The notes: generated by a model not told the origin, from the letters alone. Shown: positions 24,932 through 36,548, counted from the first letter of the stretch. The stretch: DNA of 64,000 nucleotides from Rhipidocladum racemiflorum (GCA_036346355.1 CM070584.1:54891097-54955096); one strand, 5' to 3'. A program made the numbers and translations.

Positions 24932-25680
24932 GGGGGAATGATGATGAAGAAGGAAGGCGTAAGAGCTTACCTCCTTGAACCGTCCGAGTCCCGCTGCTTC
25001 ACGCCAGTAGTGCCAAGTCGGGCGGTGCGGCGGCGCAAAGGGCTAATCCTCCGACACGAAGTCCCGAGAACCATGCCTCCGGCCAGCCTATCCGTTAGCC
25101 GATCAACCCGAGCCAACATTGCAAGTAGCTCGGGTGTGTCGGCGACGGAGATACCTGGGCCGATTTGTCGCCCACCGCTTGGGTGGAAGCCCTGTGGCTT
25201 CAATGCCGCTGCCGTCTTCAACGCATACAACCATTCGTGGCGCCACATTTTCCACCTGGATCGGTTCTCCATTGGAATGTAGCGCGCAATTCCCCGCCTC
25301 TAAGTCGCAGATGGCGGCACCGGAGATGCCGGAGCCCTGGCCGACGCGGAGCGAAGAAGTAGCGGAAAAGGAGAAGATTGGGCATTACCCCTATAAACAT
25401 CTCACGTATGGGCGAAGACGAGAGGAGCACAATGGAGTTAGGCGGAAGGTGGATGTTGTGAATTTCGTAGAAGTTGAGGACGGCGATGTAGAAGTCCGAG
25501 ATGGGCGGATCAAGCCCGCCATCATCGCCTGACGAAGAAGATGACTTCCTGGCTGGGCGTGGGGAGCGAACGATCCGGCCCGCATGCGGAGAGAGCGTCA
25601 TGGGCGATCACCTTGGAGCATCTAGCGGCGGCGTTCTCTTCCACAGCTTGAAGGAGGGAGGACAGAGCCTGAGAGGCCAT
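24106..25680 (-). pseudogene. Antisense extra gene of the nested Gypsy (gypsy-type transposon domain, PF04195-like)
   Basis: Minus-strand gene with a TATA box at 25769-25776 and a likely start ATG at 25680 (MASQALSSLL). After a frameshift near 25600 a stretch reads PPISDFYIAVLNFYEIHN, then LPPNSIV, then EMFIGVMPNLLLFRYFF. That is the characteristic pattern of the domain named 'putative gypsy type transposon' (PF04195), found in extra genes of grass Gypsy elements; the match is from memory. A GTAAG donor (24966-24970 complement), a T-rich tract (the A-run at 24906-24931) and a CAG acceptor (24868-24870 complement) suggest an intron of about 100 nt. The downstream part is low-complexity Arg/Ala/Gly-rich and overlaps the minisatellite. 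Function unknown. Confidence 0.6.
24906..24931. repeat. 26-base A-run
   Basis: An uninterrupted run of A inside the nested element. On the minus strand it would be the T-rich tract before a candidate splice acceptor of the antisense gene. Confidence 0.9.
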
Positions 25681-25768
25681 CAGAATCAGCTAAGGAAGAA
25701 GGGAAGCTAAGGCAGGAAGGAGCAGAGGCGAAAAGCGAAAAAGGGAACACCCCCCCCCGTCGCCTGCT

Positions 25769-25776
25769 TATTTATA
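25769..25776 (-). promoter_or_regulatory. TATA box of the antisense gene in the nested element
   Basis: TATAAATA on the minus strand, about 90 bp before the candidate start codon at 25680. Position and sequence match the arrangement in the outer element (14733-14740). Confidence 0.55.
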
Positions 25777-26029
25777 AGAATTCAGGGAAGAGCCTGGCGG
25801 GAAAAAGTCGAAGAGACGCGGCAGTTCGGATGCGGGAAAATCAAAGCATTTTTCAAAGAAGTGGGCACGTCCCACGAAGCCTCGGAAACGGCCGCAGATT
25901 CACCTCTGGGCCGAAAAAGAGGCAAGTTTTTAAAGACCGCGGCGTGCGTGGGCATTTATGGCCCCACCCGGAGATTGAACCGCTCGACGAAGAAAAGAAT
26001 AAAGACACTCCTGGTGGGCCCGGGGCTCT

Positions 26030-26915
26030 TGTCAACAGATAAACGCTGGGGTACCCACGCAGCCGCCTTAAGTACTCTCGCCCAGAGGACAGGTGGCGTT
26101 CAGGCCACTCCTCAGGGCGACCAGCAAAGGTGCTCGCCCAGGGGACAGGTGGCGTTCAGGCCACTCCTCAGGGCGACCAGCAAAGGTGCTCGCCAGTGAC
26201 AGTGGCGTTCAGCCACTCCTCAGGCGACCAGCAAAGGTGCTCGCCAAGAGGACAGTGGCGTTCGTGCCACTCTCTGGGCGTAGTTCCCAAGAATCAACCC
26301 CGTAATCTGTGCTACAGGGCGAAGGGTCAAGGATATTTAATGCGAGACGTGCGCATTAAATGCAGGATATGTAGGCAGCGGTATGGCGGCGTGTCTTCCC
26401 CAGGCGCGCATTAATGATGGGTGGCCCCGAATCGACATCCCCTCTCTCCTGGCGGAGCCTGCAGGGGTGACAGACAGGCGGGACCCAAGGCGAAGTCTAA
26501 GTCGGCTAGGACAGGCATTAAATGTGATGTAAGAGAGTGTGACGGGTGCATTAAATGCACCTTGTAGTAAGCGTGTCGACGCTTGCTTTACATAAGCTTG
26601 TAAGCCCCATGCGCCCAAAATTTTGAGTATAAAAGGGAGCTAGGGTGCATGGGAGAAGGGTTGTTGCTTGGTTGGCGGAACCTTAGAAGGTCGTCTTCCC
26701 CAGCCTTGTAAGAACCTTGAATTGAGAAGAATCCCCCAAGCAGGACTAGGGTCATTACTCCTTTTGGAGGGCCCGAACCTGGGTAAACTCGACCGTCTTC
26801 TTGCTTGCTCCCAACATCCCGTTCTTCCTGTCTCTGGAGCGGTTACCACAAAAGCCCCCAGTCCGAATCTCTCAAGCACCCAATCTTAGGGTGCCTGTTG
26901 GCCGGTAAGCCGACA
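26030..26915 (+). repeat. 3' LTR of the nested Gypsy element
   Basis: About 886 bp, TGTCAACAG...GCCGACA, followed by duplication TATTC. Carries the same 57-bp repeats (26076-26283) and a TATAAAAG at 26628-26635. A G/C-rich tract (GTGGGCCCGGGGC, about 26015-26027) just before it may be the polypurine tract. Confidence 0.9.
26076..26283 (+). repeat. Roughly 57-bp tandem repeats in U3 of the 3' LTR
   Basis: Same four-copy array as at 15796-16003. Differences between the two LTR arrays are small indels and substitutions. Confidence 0.85.
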
Positions 26916-26920
26916 TATTC

Positions 26921-28893
26921 CTCTGATGAACAGAAAATGTCTCCGGCTGGCTTCCATAAATACCTGTCTTTTTTCTTAAATCTTAGCCAGGCTTCTTTTA
27001 ATCGTCGGGATTTCTTCTCATACAACCAATTATCCAGTCTCCCTTGGCCTTCTTTCCTTCGTTTGAACTCCGATAGCTCCTCAATGCCTCAGTCGACTCT
27101 TGATCTTCTTCCTTTGCTGATTTCCCCTTGTATTCTTCATGTCGGCTTGAGTACACGTAACAGAACATTTCAGCCGACTTACGAAGTTCTATCATCCTTC
27201 CGTGTGTGCACGCCAGCTTAGGTTTCGGTCAAACAATTCCTTCCTTCCAATCGCAATGTATAAAACCTCAAACAAAGTTACTAACATTATCAAGGAAATC
27301 ATAATCGAACTAGCCGATGAATTCCACGTAGTGGACTCGCTTTCCTCGTGTTAAACACACGTCAGGCAAAGCCAATTCACCTCCTGGTGGCTACTGTGGC
27401 GGAATCTCTCTTGCGGGACGATCCATAAAGGATGTTATTTCCAAATTTCTTCCTGGTTTTGAAGAGCCGACGGAGGTTTCTTCGACCTGGCTCAAGTTCC
27501 GTTATACTAACTCGCCCTTAGAGGTATTTTATCTTTGGTGCTTTTGTTGTTAGGAGGATTGTCATTGGCTTGACCGCCCTTTTCCTTTTCGAGACTAGCA
27601 AAAATCGCCCCTGCATCTATGGCATCGGCCGACGAAGAATCGAACGGCAAGATCCATCGATCGCGCTTGCCGGGTTTGTCTTCTGCACGCTGGGCGTTGA
27701 GAGCCCTTCACCGTCCGGATCTTGCCACGCAGCGCACCCAAAGTGAGTATTTTTCATAAATGTTTTGGAATCATTTTCATATCGGCCCAATTCTGATTTC
27801 ATCATTTTTTCAGAAAGGGAAAAGAAAAGACGCAGGTCGTAATAAAACGATCATCCAGATCCGCTACAGCGACATCTCCCACCGGATCGGCCATCGCAGT
27901 AAGTCTTACTCCAAATATGCGCCCATATTGGTTTACACTAAAATGGATGTCTTGATACTTTTGTCCTTTCAGGAGACACCCCCTTTACCGACATCTGCTG
28001 CCGAGACGCATAAAACAACGATTTCCCCATCGGCTTCTATTCCTACTGAGCCGATTGCCTCTCAGCTCCCAAGCCTGCCTGTGGTCTCCCCATCAATTCC
28101 ACCGACCTCAACACCCGTGGCTCTTTCTAGTGATGATCCAATCCCAGCGCCGAAGATAAGTCCTGCAGACCTTCTTGGCTTTGATCTAGATGATCTAGAT
28201 GACCCGGAGGTGATGGTCACGACGACTACCGGTGATGTTCGGGTGATTACGGATGCATCCGCTCGGGCGTACGCGTAACTTCTATGCCAGGCATGCAAAG
28301 AACGACTCAATTCCTCCTGAACGAAGTCCTCGCAACTCAAGCGGCTTTTGGCCGATACTCAACCTCTGCGAACTGCCATGGCTGCGGTTGAAGCCGATCT
28401 GCCTCCGACAACTATGAGGGCTTTGCTGGCAGTTTGTCATTTGGACAGTCAAAGGGAAGTGGTGGCGGCTGCTACGGACAGGATAGCCCAGAGAGTTGCT
28501 CAACAAGCCGACCAGGAACTCCTCAACAAACTGGTAGCCGATGCCAAGTCCAAAAAACAGCAGTTTGATGCAGACGCGACCAATGCCAAGCTACTGAGAG
28601 AACAGACCTTAAACTTGAATCGGCCAAGAAATCTTTTGAAGAACAATCGGCTAAAATTTACGATGAATCGCCGATCGTCACAACCGTGCTACTTGGCTTG
28701 GCCGCCGTTTAGCTAGCCGTGCTTAATCTGGGTGAGATTGTGGCCCAAGTGAAGACACGATCGGCTAAGTTAAAAGTTATTCCTGGTGCAAGGTTGAGGA
28801 TAAGCGCCAGAGTAGACAAATGGCCCAAGAGACGATTGGCAAGGCTGCCGCGCTTTATCGGGTTTGGGAGCTCATTTGCCGGCTTCGCGTAAT
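26921..28893 (+). pseudogene. Antisense extra gene of the outer Gypsy, 3' part, with two predicted introns
   Basis: Continuation of the plus-strand gene broken at 15748. Two canonical introns are visible: 27743-27813 (GTGAGTATTT to TTTTTTCAG, 71 nt) and 27899-27972 (GTAAGTCTTA to TCCTTTCAG, 74 nt). Removing them keeps one reading frame from before 27743, through a Lys/Ser-rich middle exon (27814-27898), into a Pro/Ser/Thr-rich segment that stays open to 28278. Beyond a probable frameshift, 28348-28716 encodes a Gln/Ala/Lys-rich segment (AQRVAQQADQELLNKLVADA) likely to form a coiled coil. Coherent splicing on the strand opposite gag-pol supports a real former gene. No function is known. Confidence 0.6.
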
Positions 28894-29033
28894 CTTGATT
28901 AATTTTTCGTGAGACACTAAGACCGGCCGTGTAACCGATCTACGTTTTTATGAACTATTTTGGATGATGCATAGATCGGCTGTGTAACCGATCTTTTTAT
29001 TTTAAGTGGTTGCGTTTCTCCTTTTGTTTGTTA
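28894..29033. other. Spacer between convergent genes of the outer element
   Basis: About 140 bp between the end of the plus-strand extra gene and the stop codon of minus-strand integrase, with a repeated CGGC(C/T)GTGTAACCGATCT motif at 28924-28941 and 28978-28995. Both transcripts converge here. Confidence 0.5.
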
Positions 29034-30398
29034 TCAGGATCCGACCCAAACGCTAGGGTGATAACTTTTCAGATATTTTCCATTGATCGCTTTAGGTAGG
29101 ACGAACCCGTCTAAGGATTCCAATATATATGAATTTCCGTCAATCGGTCGATTGATCTTATAAGGTCCTTCCCATGTTGGAGACCATTTGCCGAATCGAT
29201 TATCTTTAGACCCGATCGGCAACACGGTTTTCCACACCAAATCGGCTTGATTAAATGACTTAAAAATCACCTTTTTATTATATGATCTGGCAACCCTCTC
29301 CTTATTCCTTTTAAGCCGATCCAGCGTGATCAGCCTTAGTTCAGCCAAATCATCTAGATTGTCCAGCATCGCCTGTTTGTATTCATCGGCTGATACCTTA
29401 TCTTGCTCGTGTAGCCTTATTGAGCCGATGTTGATTTCAACGGGCAAAACGGCTTCTTGTCCGTATACCAACTGAAAAGGTGACAATTTAGTTGATCCGT
29501 GATGAGATAGCCGATAAGCCCATAAAGCTTCTGATAACGTCGAATGCCATTTCCTTGGCTCTTCCCCAATTTTTCTTTTTATCAGCTTTATCAATGTCTT
29601 GTTCGACGATTCGGCTGTCTGCTGGCCGAGCGTAGTAAGGGGAGGAGTTGAGTAATTTTATCCCAAGACTTTCCGCAAACCCTTTGAAATCGTTGGACAT
29701 GAACACAGTACCCTGATCAGTAGTGATTGTTTGTGGAATCCCAAACCGATAGATGATGTGTTCATTTACAAAGTCGATCGATTCTTTACTAGTAACCTTC
29801 TTGAGTGGCACACCTCAACCCATTTTGAGAAATAATCCGTGGCTGCAAGGATGAATTTATGTCCTTTGCTGGATGACGGAAATATCTGGCCGATTATGTC
29901 TATACCCCATCCTCTAAATGGCCATGGCTTGATGATCGGATGTAAAGCCGATGCTGGTGCTGACTGTATGTTACCAAACTTTTGACACGTTTGACATCCT
30001 CTATAATATTTGAAGCAGTCTTCTAACATCGTTGGCCAAAAATATCCTGTTCGTCTCAGTATCCATTTCATCTTACGAGCCGATTGATGTGACCCACAAA
30101 TGCCTTCATGAACTTCACCCATCGCCACTTTGGCTTCCTCGGTTCCCAGACATCTTAATAACAAACCTTCCATAGTCCGAAAGTACAATACGTCTTCTAG
30201 TATAACATATTTGAGTGCTTTGCGCCTGACCTTTTGCTCGGTCGGCTTGGTTGGATCTGACAAATAATCCCTTATCTCTGTTCTCCAGTCGACAGGGTGA
30301 ACACATAGAACCGGCCAAACGTTTAGCTCGATTGGTCCCTGTCGGGCTTCAAATCTTGTACCCTGATGCACATTGTGCCAATCGGTTTGCTTTATCAT
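29034..30398 (-). pseudogene. Integrase of the outer Gypsy element
   Basis: Three overlapping pieces read right to left. 30398-29766 has the HHCC zinc finger (HEGICGSH, then CQTCQK) and the first catalytic Asp in GIDIIG. 29811-29488 has TTDQGTVF with the second Asp. 29594-29034 has an ALWAYR motif and a C-terminal PTWEGPYKI fold, ending at a stop at 29034. The third catalytic residue, a Glu in an AESSNKT-type motif near 29610, is encoded but lies in another frame because of a small indel. Integrates the element's DNA. Confidence 0.9.
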
Positions 30399-30567
30399 TA
30401 GCTTCTCTGGGGATATGTTCTATGGAAAATGCAGTGAACATCTCGATGATCCGGAGGCATTGATGCAAATCGGGTTAGTGCATCATCATTGCATCGGTAT
30501 TCTCCTACGACTTATTTGTACAATTAACATCGAATCTCCAAAAGCTTCGACGTCTCTCACTCCGATG

Positions 30568-30850
30568 CTATCTAACGATTTGTAGACCCCTTAGTAATGC
30601 TTCGTATTCTGCTTGATTATTTGAACATCGGCTATTTAGCCGATACATGAAGTCATACTCCTGCTTTCTAGGTGAAACTAATATCACACCGATGCCTTCG
30701 CCTTCTTGGCAAACAGACCCATCAAAATACAGTTGCCAAGGAGTTACACTAGTTGTTCCTACTAATGTTTCACTCCTCGTGATAAAATCGGCCACACTTG
30801 TCCTTTCACTGATTTAGCCGATTCATAGGATAACTCAAACTCTGTTAGGC
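30568..30850 (-). pseudogene. RNase H of the outer Gypsy element
   Basis: The stretch 30795-30568 contains WQLYFDGSVCQ (catalytic Asp) and NNQAEYEALLRGLQ (catalytic Glu) with the standard spacing of plant Gypsy RNase H. It links to integrase across a break near 30400-30570. Confidence 0.88.
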
Positions 30851-31199
30851 GTATGCCCATTTACCAAGCCGACCACGCAGGATGGGCGCCGATAATATGT
30901 ATTTAACTACATCGGTTTTGCATATTATAACGCATTTGGACGCCAAAGATATAATGTCTTAACTTGGTGCAAGCAAAGTACAATGACAAGCATAATTTTT
31001 CTACTAAGGGATACCTGGTTTCGCATCTAGAAGACGCGTCGGCTTAAGTAATATATTGCTCGTTCCTTCCTATCGGCTTCTTGTGTTAAAACTGCCCAAT
31101 CGAATCACCTTCACCGATATATATAGTCTAAAAGGTATACCGTGTTTCGTGCGGTCAATCTTGGTGGACTCATCGATAACCTTTTATGTCGTCGAAGGC

Positions 31200-32139
31200 C
31201 TTTTGCTGATCGGCTTCCCACTTAAACTCTTGGTTATCTTTAATTTTCAGCAGCGTGTGAAGGCCGAATACGCCCCGACAAGTTTGAGATAAAACGTCGC
31301 AAGTAATTGATTTTCCCAATCAACACCGCAACTCCTTTTACTTGCTCGGTGGTTTAGTATCGGCTATGGCTTTCACTTTGGTTGGGTTTACTTCAATCCC
31401 TCCTTCATGCACCGTAAACCCAAGAAATTGTCCAGCCGATACTCCGAAAGCACATTTGAGAGGGTTCATTTTTAACCCATGTAACCTTGTGCTTTCGAAC
31501 ATTTTTCTCAGATCGGCTAAATGTTGCCGCCTTCTTTGGATTTTACCACTACGTCGTCAATGTATATTTCCACAAGATTGCCGATCAAATCATGGAAAAT
31601 ATGGTTCATAGCGCGTTGATAAGTAGCACCGCATTTTTAAACCGAAGGTCATAACTTTCCATTCATATAGCCCTAAAGCCCCTGACATCTCAAAGCCGCT
31701 TTTGGGTATATCGGCTTCGCCATGAATATCTGATTGTATCCGGCGTTCCTGGCCCAAAAGCTTATGATTTTATTCCCAGATGCAGCATCGATAAGCATAT
31801 CGGCTATGGGCATCGGTACTGCCTCTTTGGCGTAGCTTTGTTAAAATCTCTAAAATCGACACATACCCTAAGTTTGCCGTTTTTCTTCTTCACAGGGACG
31901 ATGTTTGAGACCCACTCAGCGTATCGGCAAGGCCGGATAAATTTCGCCTCGAGCAATCGCCCTACTTCTTCCTTTATAGCGCCATACAACGTAGGGTTAA
32001 ACCGCCTAGGTACTGCTTTGAACGGCCGATATCCAGGTTTTATAGGTAGCCGATGTTCAACTAGTCGCCGGCTTAAACCTGGCATTTCATAATACTCCCA
32101 CGCAAAGCAATCCTTATATTCCTTGAGTATTTCGACCAA
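31200..32139 (-). pseudogene. Reverse transcriptase of the outer Gypsy element
   Basis: On the minus strand, 32139-31804 reads through MPGLSRRLVEHRLPI, FIRPCRYAEWVSNIVPVKKK and LRVCVDFRDFNKATPK, the fingers motifs of Ty3/Gypsy RT. The YIDD active site is encoded at 31553-31564 (complement) in a different frame. The palm between them is broken by stops and indels, as is the linker to RNase H. Confidence 0.9.
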
Positions 32140-32559
32140 CTTTGTTTTATAATTGGGTTCTAATTTAGCACTTACAAACGTTGGTCTTTTGCTATCCCTT
32201 CCCCAATATCGATTTCTTCAAGGAAATCGCGTATGAATCCTAACCCTTTCTTTCTTCTTCAAAATCTTCAACAGCCTTCTTCGTATTCTTCCCCGACAAT
32301 GACTCCTTGCCTTTTCGCAGCTTTGCTAGTGTCTCGCGCTCCATCTTCTTATCACTGCCTGGTCCGATCAAACGTATTGGGTTTAACGCTGATCGGCCTG
32401 AATCCCGATTTCTCAATACAGATAAAATCGCAATTGTCCAAGGCTTTTCCCGATATGCATTCACCTCTTCGTGTGGCCAATTGGTGTCGTGGCTAGCCAT
32501 GGCGATATGAGCCGATGTGTTACCGGGTACGACTTCTCTTGTATCATCGTTCCACCGCA

Positions 32560-32870
32560 CCAGCCGGTGCATAGTTGATGGTATACAACAGCTTAGCATG
32601 GATCCAATCCCGCCAAGGAGTACGCTGTAATTGCCTTTAGCTTCAATCACAAAAACGCAATCGGCAAAGTTTTATTACCGATCGCCGCTTCGACACCATT
32701 ACGCCTTTAGCCTCGATTGGGTCTCCGGTGAAGTCATTTAGCACCATGTTGGTCTTGATTAAGTCTTCATCGGCTTTTCCCAATTTTCTGAAAGTACTTA
32801 ACGGCATCGATTGACTGTCGCTTCGCCATCGACCAACATGCGGGATATTGGTCGCCATTAATGTATCCTT
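32560..32870 (-). pseudogene. Protease domain of the outer Gypsy element
   Basis: An MLVDG motif lies near 32850 (complement), although the next residue reads Glu rather than the usual Gly. It is followed by LSTFRKLGKADEDLIKTN and LNDFTGDPIEAKG at 32643-32800, then a YSVLLG...CCIPSTMHR end at about 32580-32630. Together these are the usual landmarks of this protease family in rice Gypsy elements. The frame changes inside the domain. Confidence 0.8.
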
Positions 32871-33294
32871 TTAGATACAATGGTTTCAAATGCCGATGCA
32901 TGTCTTGTGGTTTTTCAAACACAGGCCTGGGTGCTCCGAGGCACAATTGGGCGAACACTTCTTCACCGATTCTTCGTTCTGAACTCGGCAGTAAAGTGAA
33001 TACCATGTTTATATCCATTGGTGGCGATCATCTCGGATCATCGGAGAACCGGATTGAACCGATTGATCTGAATCACCATCGATCTGTTCCTTCTTTCTCC
33101 ACTCCTTTTTCAAAATCGGCACCGGTCTTAACTTATTAAACGTCCGATCCTCTCACTCTCCTTTTCGGCTTCCCTTTCTTCTTGTGTTTTTAATCGCTGA
33201 AGCCTCCTGCATTGCGACTTCTTTGAGACCCGAAGGGCACCATCTAGGTTTGGGTTCTATCGGCTTTCTTATCTTTCCAGCTAAATTGCCCATT

Positions 33295-35778
33295 TCATTG
33301 CCGATTCCATCCTTCTTGCGTTAGCCGATAATTCCTGATTTTGGGAGGATTCGCTTTGTTCGATGTTGACAACCTTTCATAGATCGGCCTTCGCTTCCTT
33401 ACTTCGGACGATCGTGTATCGGTCTGGACAACCCGTCTTTTCTGATTGGTTTGGCCGACATGTAGATGAGTGTTGCATAGGACAAGATACAAGCTGTTAG
33501 TAAGGTCATCCTCTCTCCCAAAGAAATCGCCAAAAGGACATTGTCGATGTTTCTCTTCTTCCGTAATCGGCCGATGTGGCATATCTGGCCGCCGACGTTC
33601 GTCCCTCCTTTGCCCTGATCGATGAAAACACTGGTGTTGTTGAGGGTTATACCTTCGACTTATCCTTTCATATTTCCCCAGGAGTTGTGAGAAGGTCGGC
33701 TTTGGTTTGAAATCGGCTCTTCTTGGAGCCCTCTCAGCTCGATACCATTTACCGACCTCTAAGTCCCCTCTTGGTTTCACCGTTCTTGAGTTTTGTCCAT
33801 TTTTATCGGCTTCTATTTGTATAGAACCGACAGTGATCTGCACTGTCTCGCCTCGTGATACAATTCCCTTAGTTGGCTTATCCTCTTCCGCAGGCCTCTT
33901 TTCTTTTCGTGAACATTGAACCATGTTGACCTGAAAAGGGCCCATATCTATCTGCATAGCCGATTCTTCCGCAAACTTCAACCTGCCATCGGTGATGGCC
34001 GATTGGATCTGTTGTCGAAAAATATTGCAATCGTTAGTGTTATGAGAGAACGAATGATGCCATTTGCAATACCTTCGCTTTTTAATTTCTTCGGCCGATG
34101 GTATGATGTGCCCTTACAGTAACCTTATGAGTTTTTCTTGTAGTAATAAATCAAATATTTTGTCACACTTTGACACATCATACGAGTACTTGACTTCCGC
34201 TTTATTCTTTGTCGGCCTAAGCAGAGAGCATACGAGTGGTTTTTTGGAACCTTTGGCCCACTCGGCTATGTTCACTTCTGCTTCGTCGTCAGAGGTGTCG
34301 CCCGAATCGTAATCTACCATGTTTACTTTGGCCTTTTCATTGCCGCTTGTCCTAAACCTATCTTTAAACCCTTTGCTTTCTGCATATCGGCTTTCATGTG
34401 CCGATACGCGATGGAGTAGGTGGCCTAAGTCGGGAACTCCTGGCCTGACAACTTTTCTTTTAATGGAGGGATTAACCCTTGGAACGCTAGGTCGGCCAAT
34501 TGATCGTCGGGTAATGTTACACTGTAGCACCCTATTCCGTACGCCGAAATCTCTTGATATAATCAGAGACCGATTCGCCAGATTGCTTCGGACTGAACTA
34601 AGATCGTAAATCCTAAGCTCCATAGTTCTAAAAGAAGTACTCATGGAATCGGCTTTCTAAATCGTTCCATATATGAACTGAATTAGGTGGTAGATTTGTG
34701 AACCAAGTGAATGCAAAGGCGATAATGATAAAGGAAACAACCTAATTTTTAACCCATCGGATTGTGCCGCCTCCCCACATTGAGCCATGAACCGTCCGAT
34801 ATGCTCAATTGTGGTAATAGAATCATCCTCGAGAATTTAGCAAAGTCCGGTATCCTAAAGTTGTGGGGTACGGCATTCGGTCTATGTAATCGAGTACGGC
34901 TTCTGTAGCCGATCACTCTCCCTCCGGGTTGTAAACCGAACTGTTCTCTCAAAACATTGGCAATTTGTTACGCCCAATTAACATTGTCGGCTTGTGGTGC
35001 AGGACACGGCCAATTCTCATTGTTTGCGTCGCCCCGAGTGCAAACTCGGGTCTTTGTCCAATTCAGTACCTCGGGAGGTCTTGGTGTCGCGTCATAATTG
35101 TGATTAAAACCTAATGCATCGGGTATGGGTGCGAAAGGTTCGACGTATGGCACCACCCTATATGGTGCTTGTTTCATGGTTGTGGCCCTCGTGGACTGTG
35201 GAACTCGTCCCATTTCGATCGGTGATAAGCCGATAACCCGTTGTTATTGGAGGGCGACTTGATTGATTTGATGCGCCTATCTTGGCTCCATCCGTGTGCC
35301 CATGGTAGTGTGTGAACCCATCTCTCTGATGCTTGGTTTCAAAGCAGAGGTTGAGCCGGCATCATGATAGGTGCTTGAGCCGACACGCTTACCGTGTTGG
35401 TGTTGGGTGCTATGGAATATCTTGGAGTGCGTAGGGATGATTTGTGGTGGATCTAGCAGGCTTCCAGACGCGGCTAATTCTTGAGCAATTGTTTTCACAC
35501 TATTTTCTATCATCGGCTTTAAAGTAGATACTAGAGCCGATGATTGGTTAATCAATGCGTGATGGATGATTGCTCGATCATACTTGATAAATCAGCTTGA
35601 GCGGAGTGCGTATCGGCTTACCGATTCGGATGTTGAATCTCCGATAGGATTGATGCTTGGGAGTGCAATCTTTTGAGTAACGCCACGGCGTGTTTTCCGG
35701 AAGCATCGTAGCATCATTTCCTCGGAGCTGCCTTCGATCTTGAGTTCTTTCCGTTGCTTTCGAGGTTAAATCGGCCAT
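33295..35778 (-). pseudogene. gag of the outer Gypsy element
   Basis: Candidate start at 35778 (MADLTSKATE), about 95 bp inside the 5' LTR. Pieces at 35778-35578, 35555-35277, 35213-34968, 34952-34749, 34644-34114 and 33981-33295 together span a gag of roughly 800 codons. 34644-34114 carries SNLANRSL and, later, an acidic DSGDTSDDEAEVN stretch. 33981-33295 has the RAPRRADFKPKPTFSQLL type of linker common between gag and protease in Tat-type elements. Assignment rests on position and these family-like stretches; the breaks prevent a continuous reading. Confidence 0.7.
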
Positions 35779-35873
35779 CCGGGGCGCGATTATGGCATCG
35801 GTGTTGATATCGGCGGGATCGCGGGCTTGTCGGTTGGCGACATTCTTTTGGGTCCCACCGTCGTGTTAAAATA

Positions 35874-36548
35874 TGTTCGCGCCAAAACGTGAAGGGGTTT
35901 TAGGCCTCGAACACACAAGACAAACACCGGTTTGCAGAGCGTGCGGTCGATTTGACCTGAAATCGACAAGGTAGAATTTGTAATTTGATCAAGCCGATAA
36001 ACAAGGATCTATCGGCTTTTCGCTAGTCGGCAAGAACCGATTAGGAGATAACTAGATCAACTGGTTCTGATTGATCCGATACAAGGTAAAATCGGCCGGA
36101 AGGCGATGCGCAACAAAACGAAGCAAATCAAACCTGGGTGAAATCGGCTAAAATCAACAATCGGCGATGCGCAACTATGTTGATTCCGTCGACTTGCAGA
36201 GAGATCTATGAGGCTAAAACAATGTAAAAGAAAAACTTGTAAAAGTAGATGTGTGTGTTGTTGGATTGATTGCCTGCCGCTTGACACCCACCTCCTTTTA
36301 TAACACGCCTGGCCGATCCGAGTTGTACATGGATACGGTGCGTTTATCCGTATCGGCCTATTATCTGATTCCCTTTCCTTTTAGAAACGGATTCCTTTTC
36401 CGATTCGTTTGATAATTTCTTTCCATGCGAACGCTTCCTTTTCGTCTCGGACTGATTTCAATACACGCCGAATTCAGATGCAAACACATACAATTGCTTT
36501 TATCCGATTCAAACCCATTTTGCCATGTACCGAATTTTGGCGCAAACA
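35874..36548 (-). repeat. 5' LTR of the outer Gypsy element
   Basis: 675 bp, partner of 13886-14572, with a minus-strand TATAAAAG at 36295-36302 that would drive gag-pol. A TGGGACCC motif on the minus strand about 17 bases inside the LTR could be the primer-binding site, though the offset is larger than usual. Followed by target duplication CATTG. Confidence 0.93.

Larger units (their letters stand above)
15749..26915 (+). mobile_element. Nested Tat-type Ty3/Gypsy retrotransposon, plus strand
   Basis: LTRs at 15749-16619 and 26030-26915 start TGTCA and end in CA. The target duplication is TATTC (15744-15748 and 26916-26920). A primer-binding-like site follows the left LTR, then gag, protease, RT (YVDD), RNase H and integrase on the plus strand, ending at 22310. 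A 3.7-kb region then holds an antisense gene, a minisatellite and an A-run before the 3' LTR. Total length is about 11.2 kb. It lies inside the antisense gene of the outer element, so it inserted later. Frames are broken by many small indels. Confidence 0.93.
13886..36548 (-). mobile_element. Outer Tat-type Ty3/Gypsy retrotransposon, minus strand, split by a nested element
   Basis: Two LTRs (13886-14572 and 35874-36548) begin TGTTCGCGCC and end GGCGCAAACA, and are flanked by perfect 5-bp duplications CATTG at 13881-13885 and 36549-36553. Between them, read on the minus strand, lie gag, protease, reverse transcriptase, RNase H and integrase in Ty3/Gypsy order. A further gene on the plus strand lies between integrase and the 3' LTR (the left one). 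The nested element 15749-26915 and its 5-bp duplication account for about 11.2 kb, leaving an original length of about 11.5 kb. Coding frames are repeatedly shifted, partly perhaps by sequencing error. Confidence 0.93.

Noticed and set aside
13886..36548. Endogenous pararetrovirus
   Set aside because: LTRs, target duplications, integrase and the Gypsy domain order identify LTR retrotransposons. No movement-protein or coat-protein motifs were seen.
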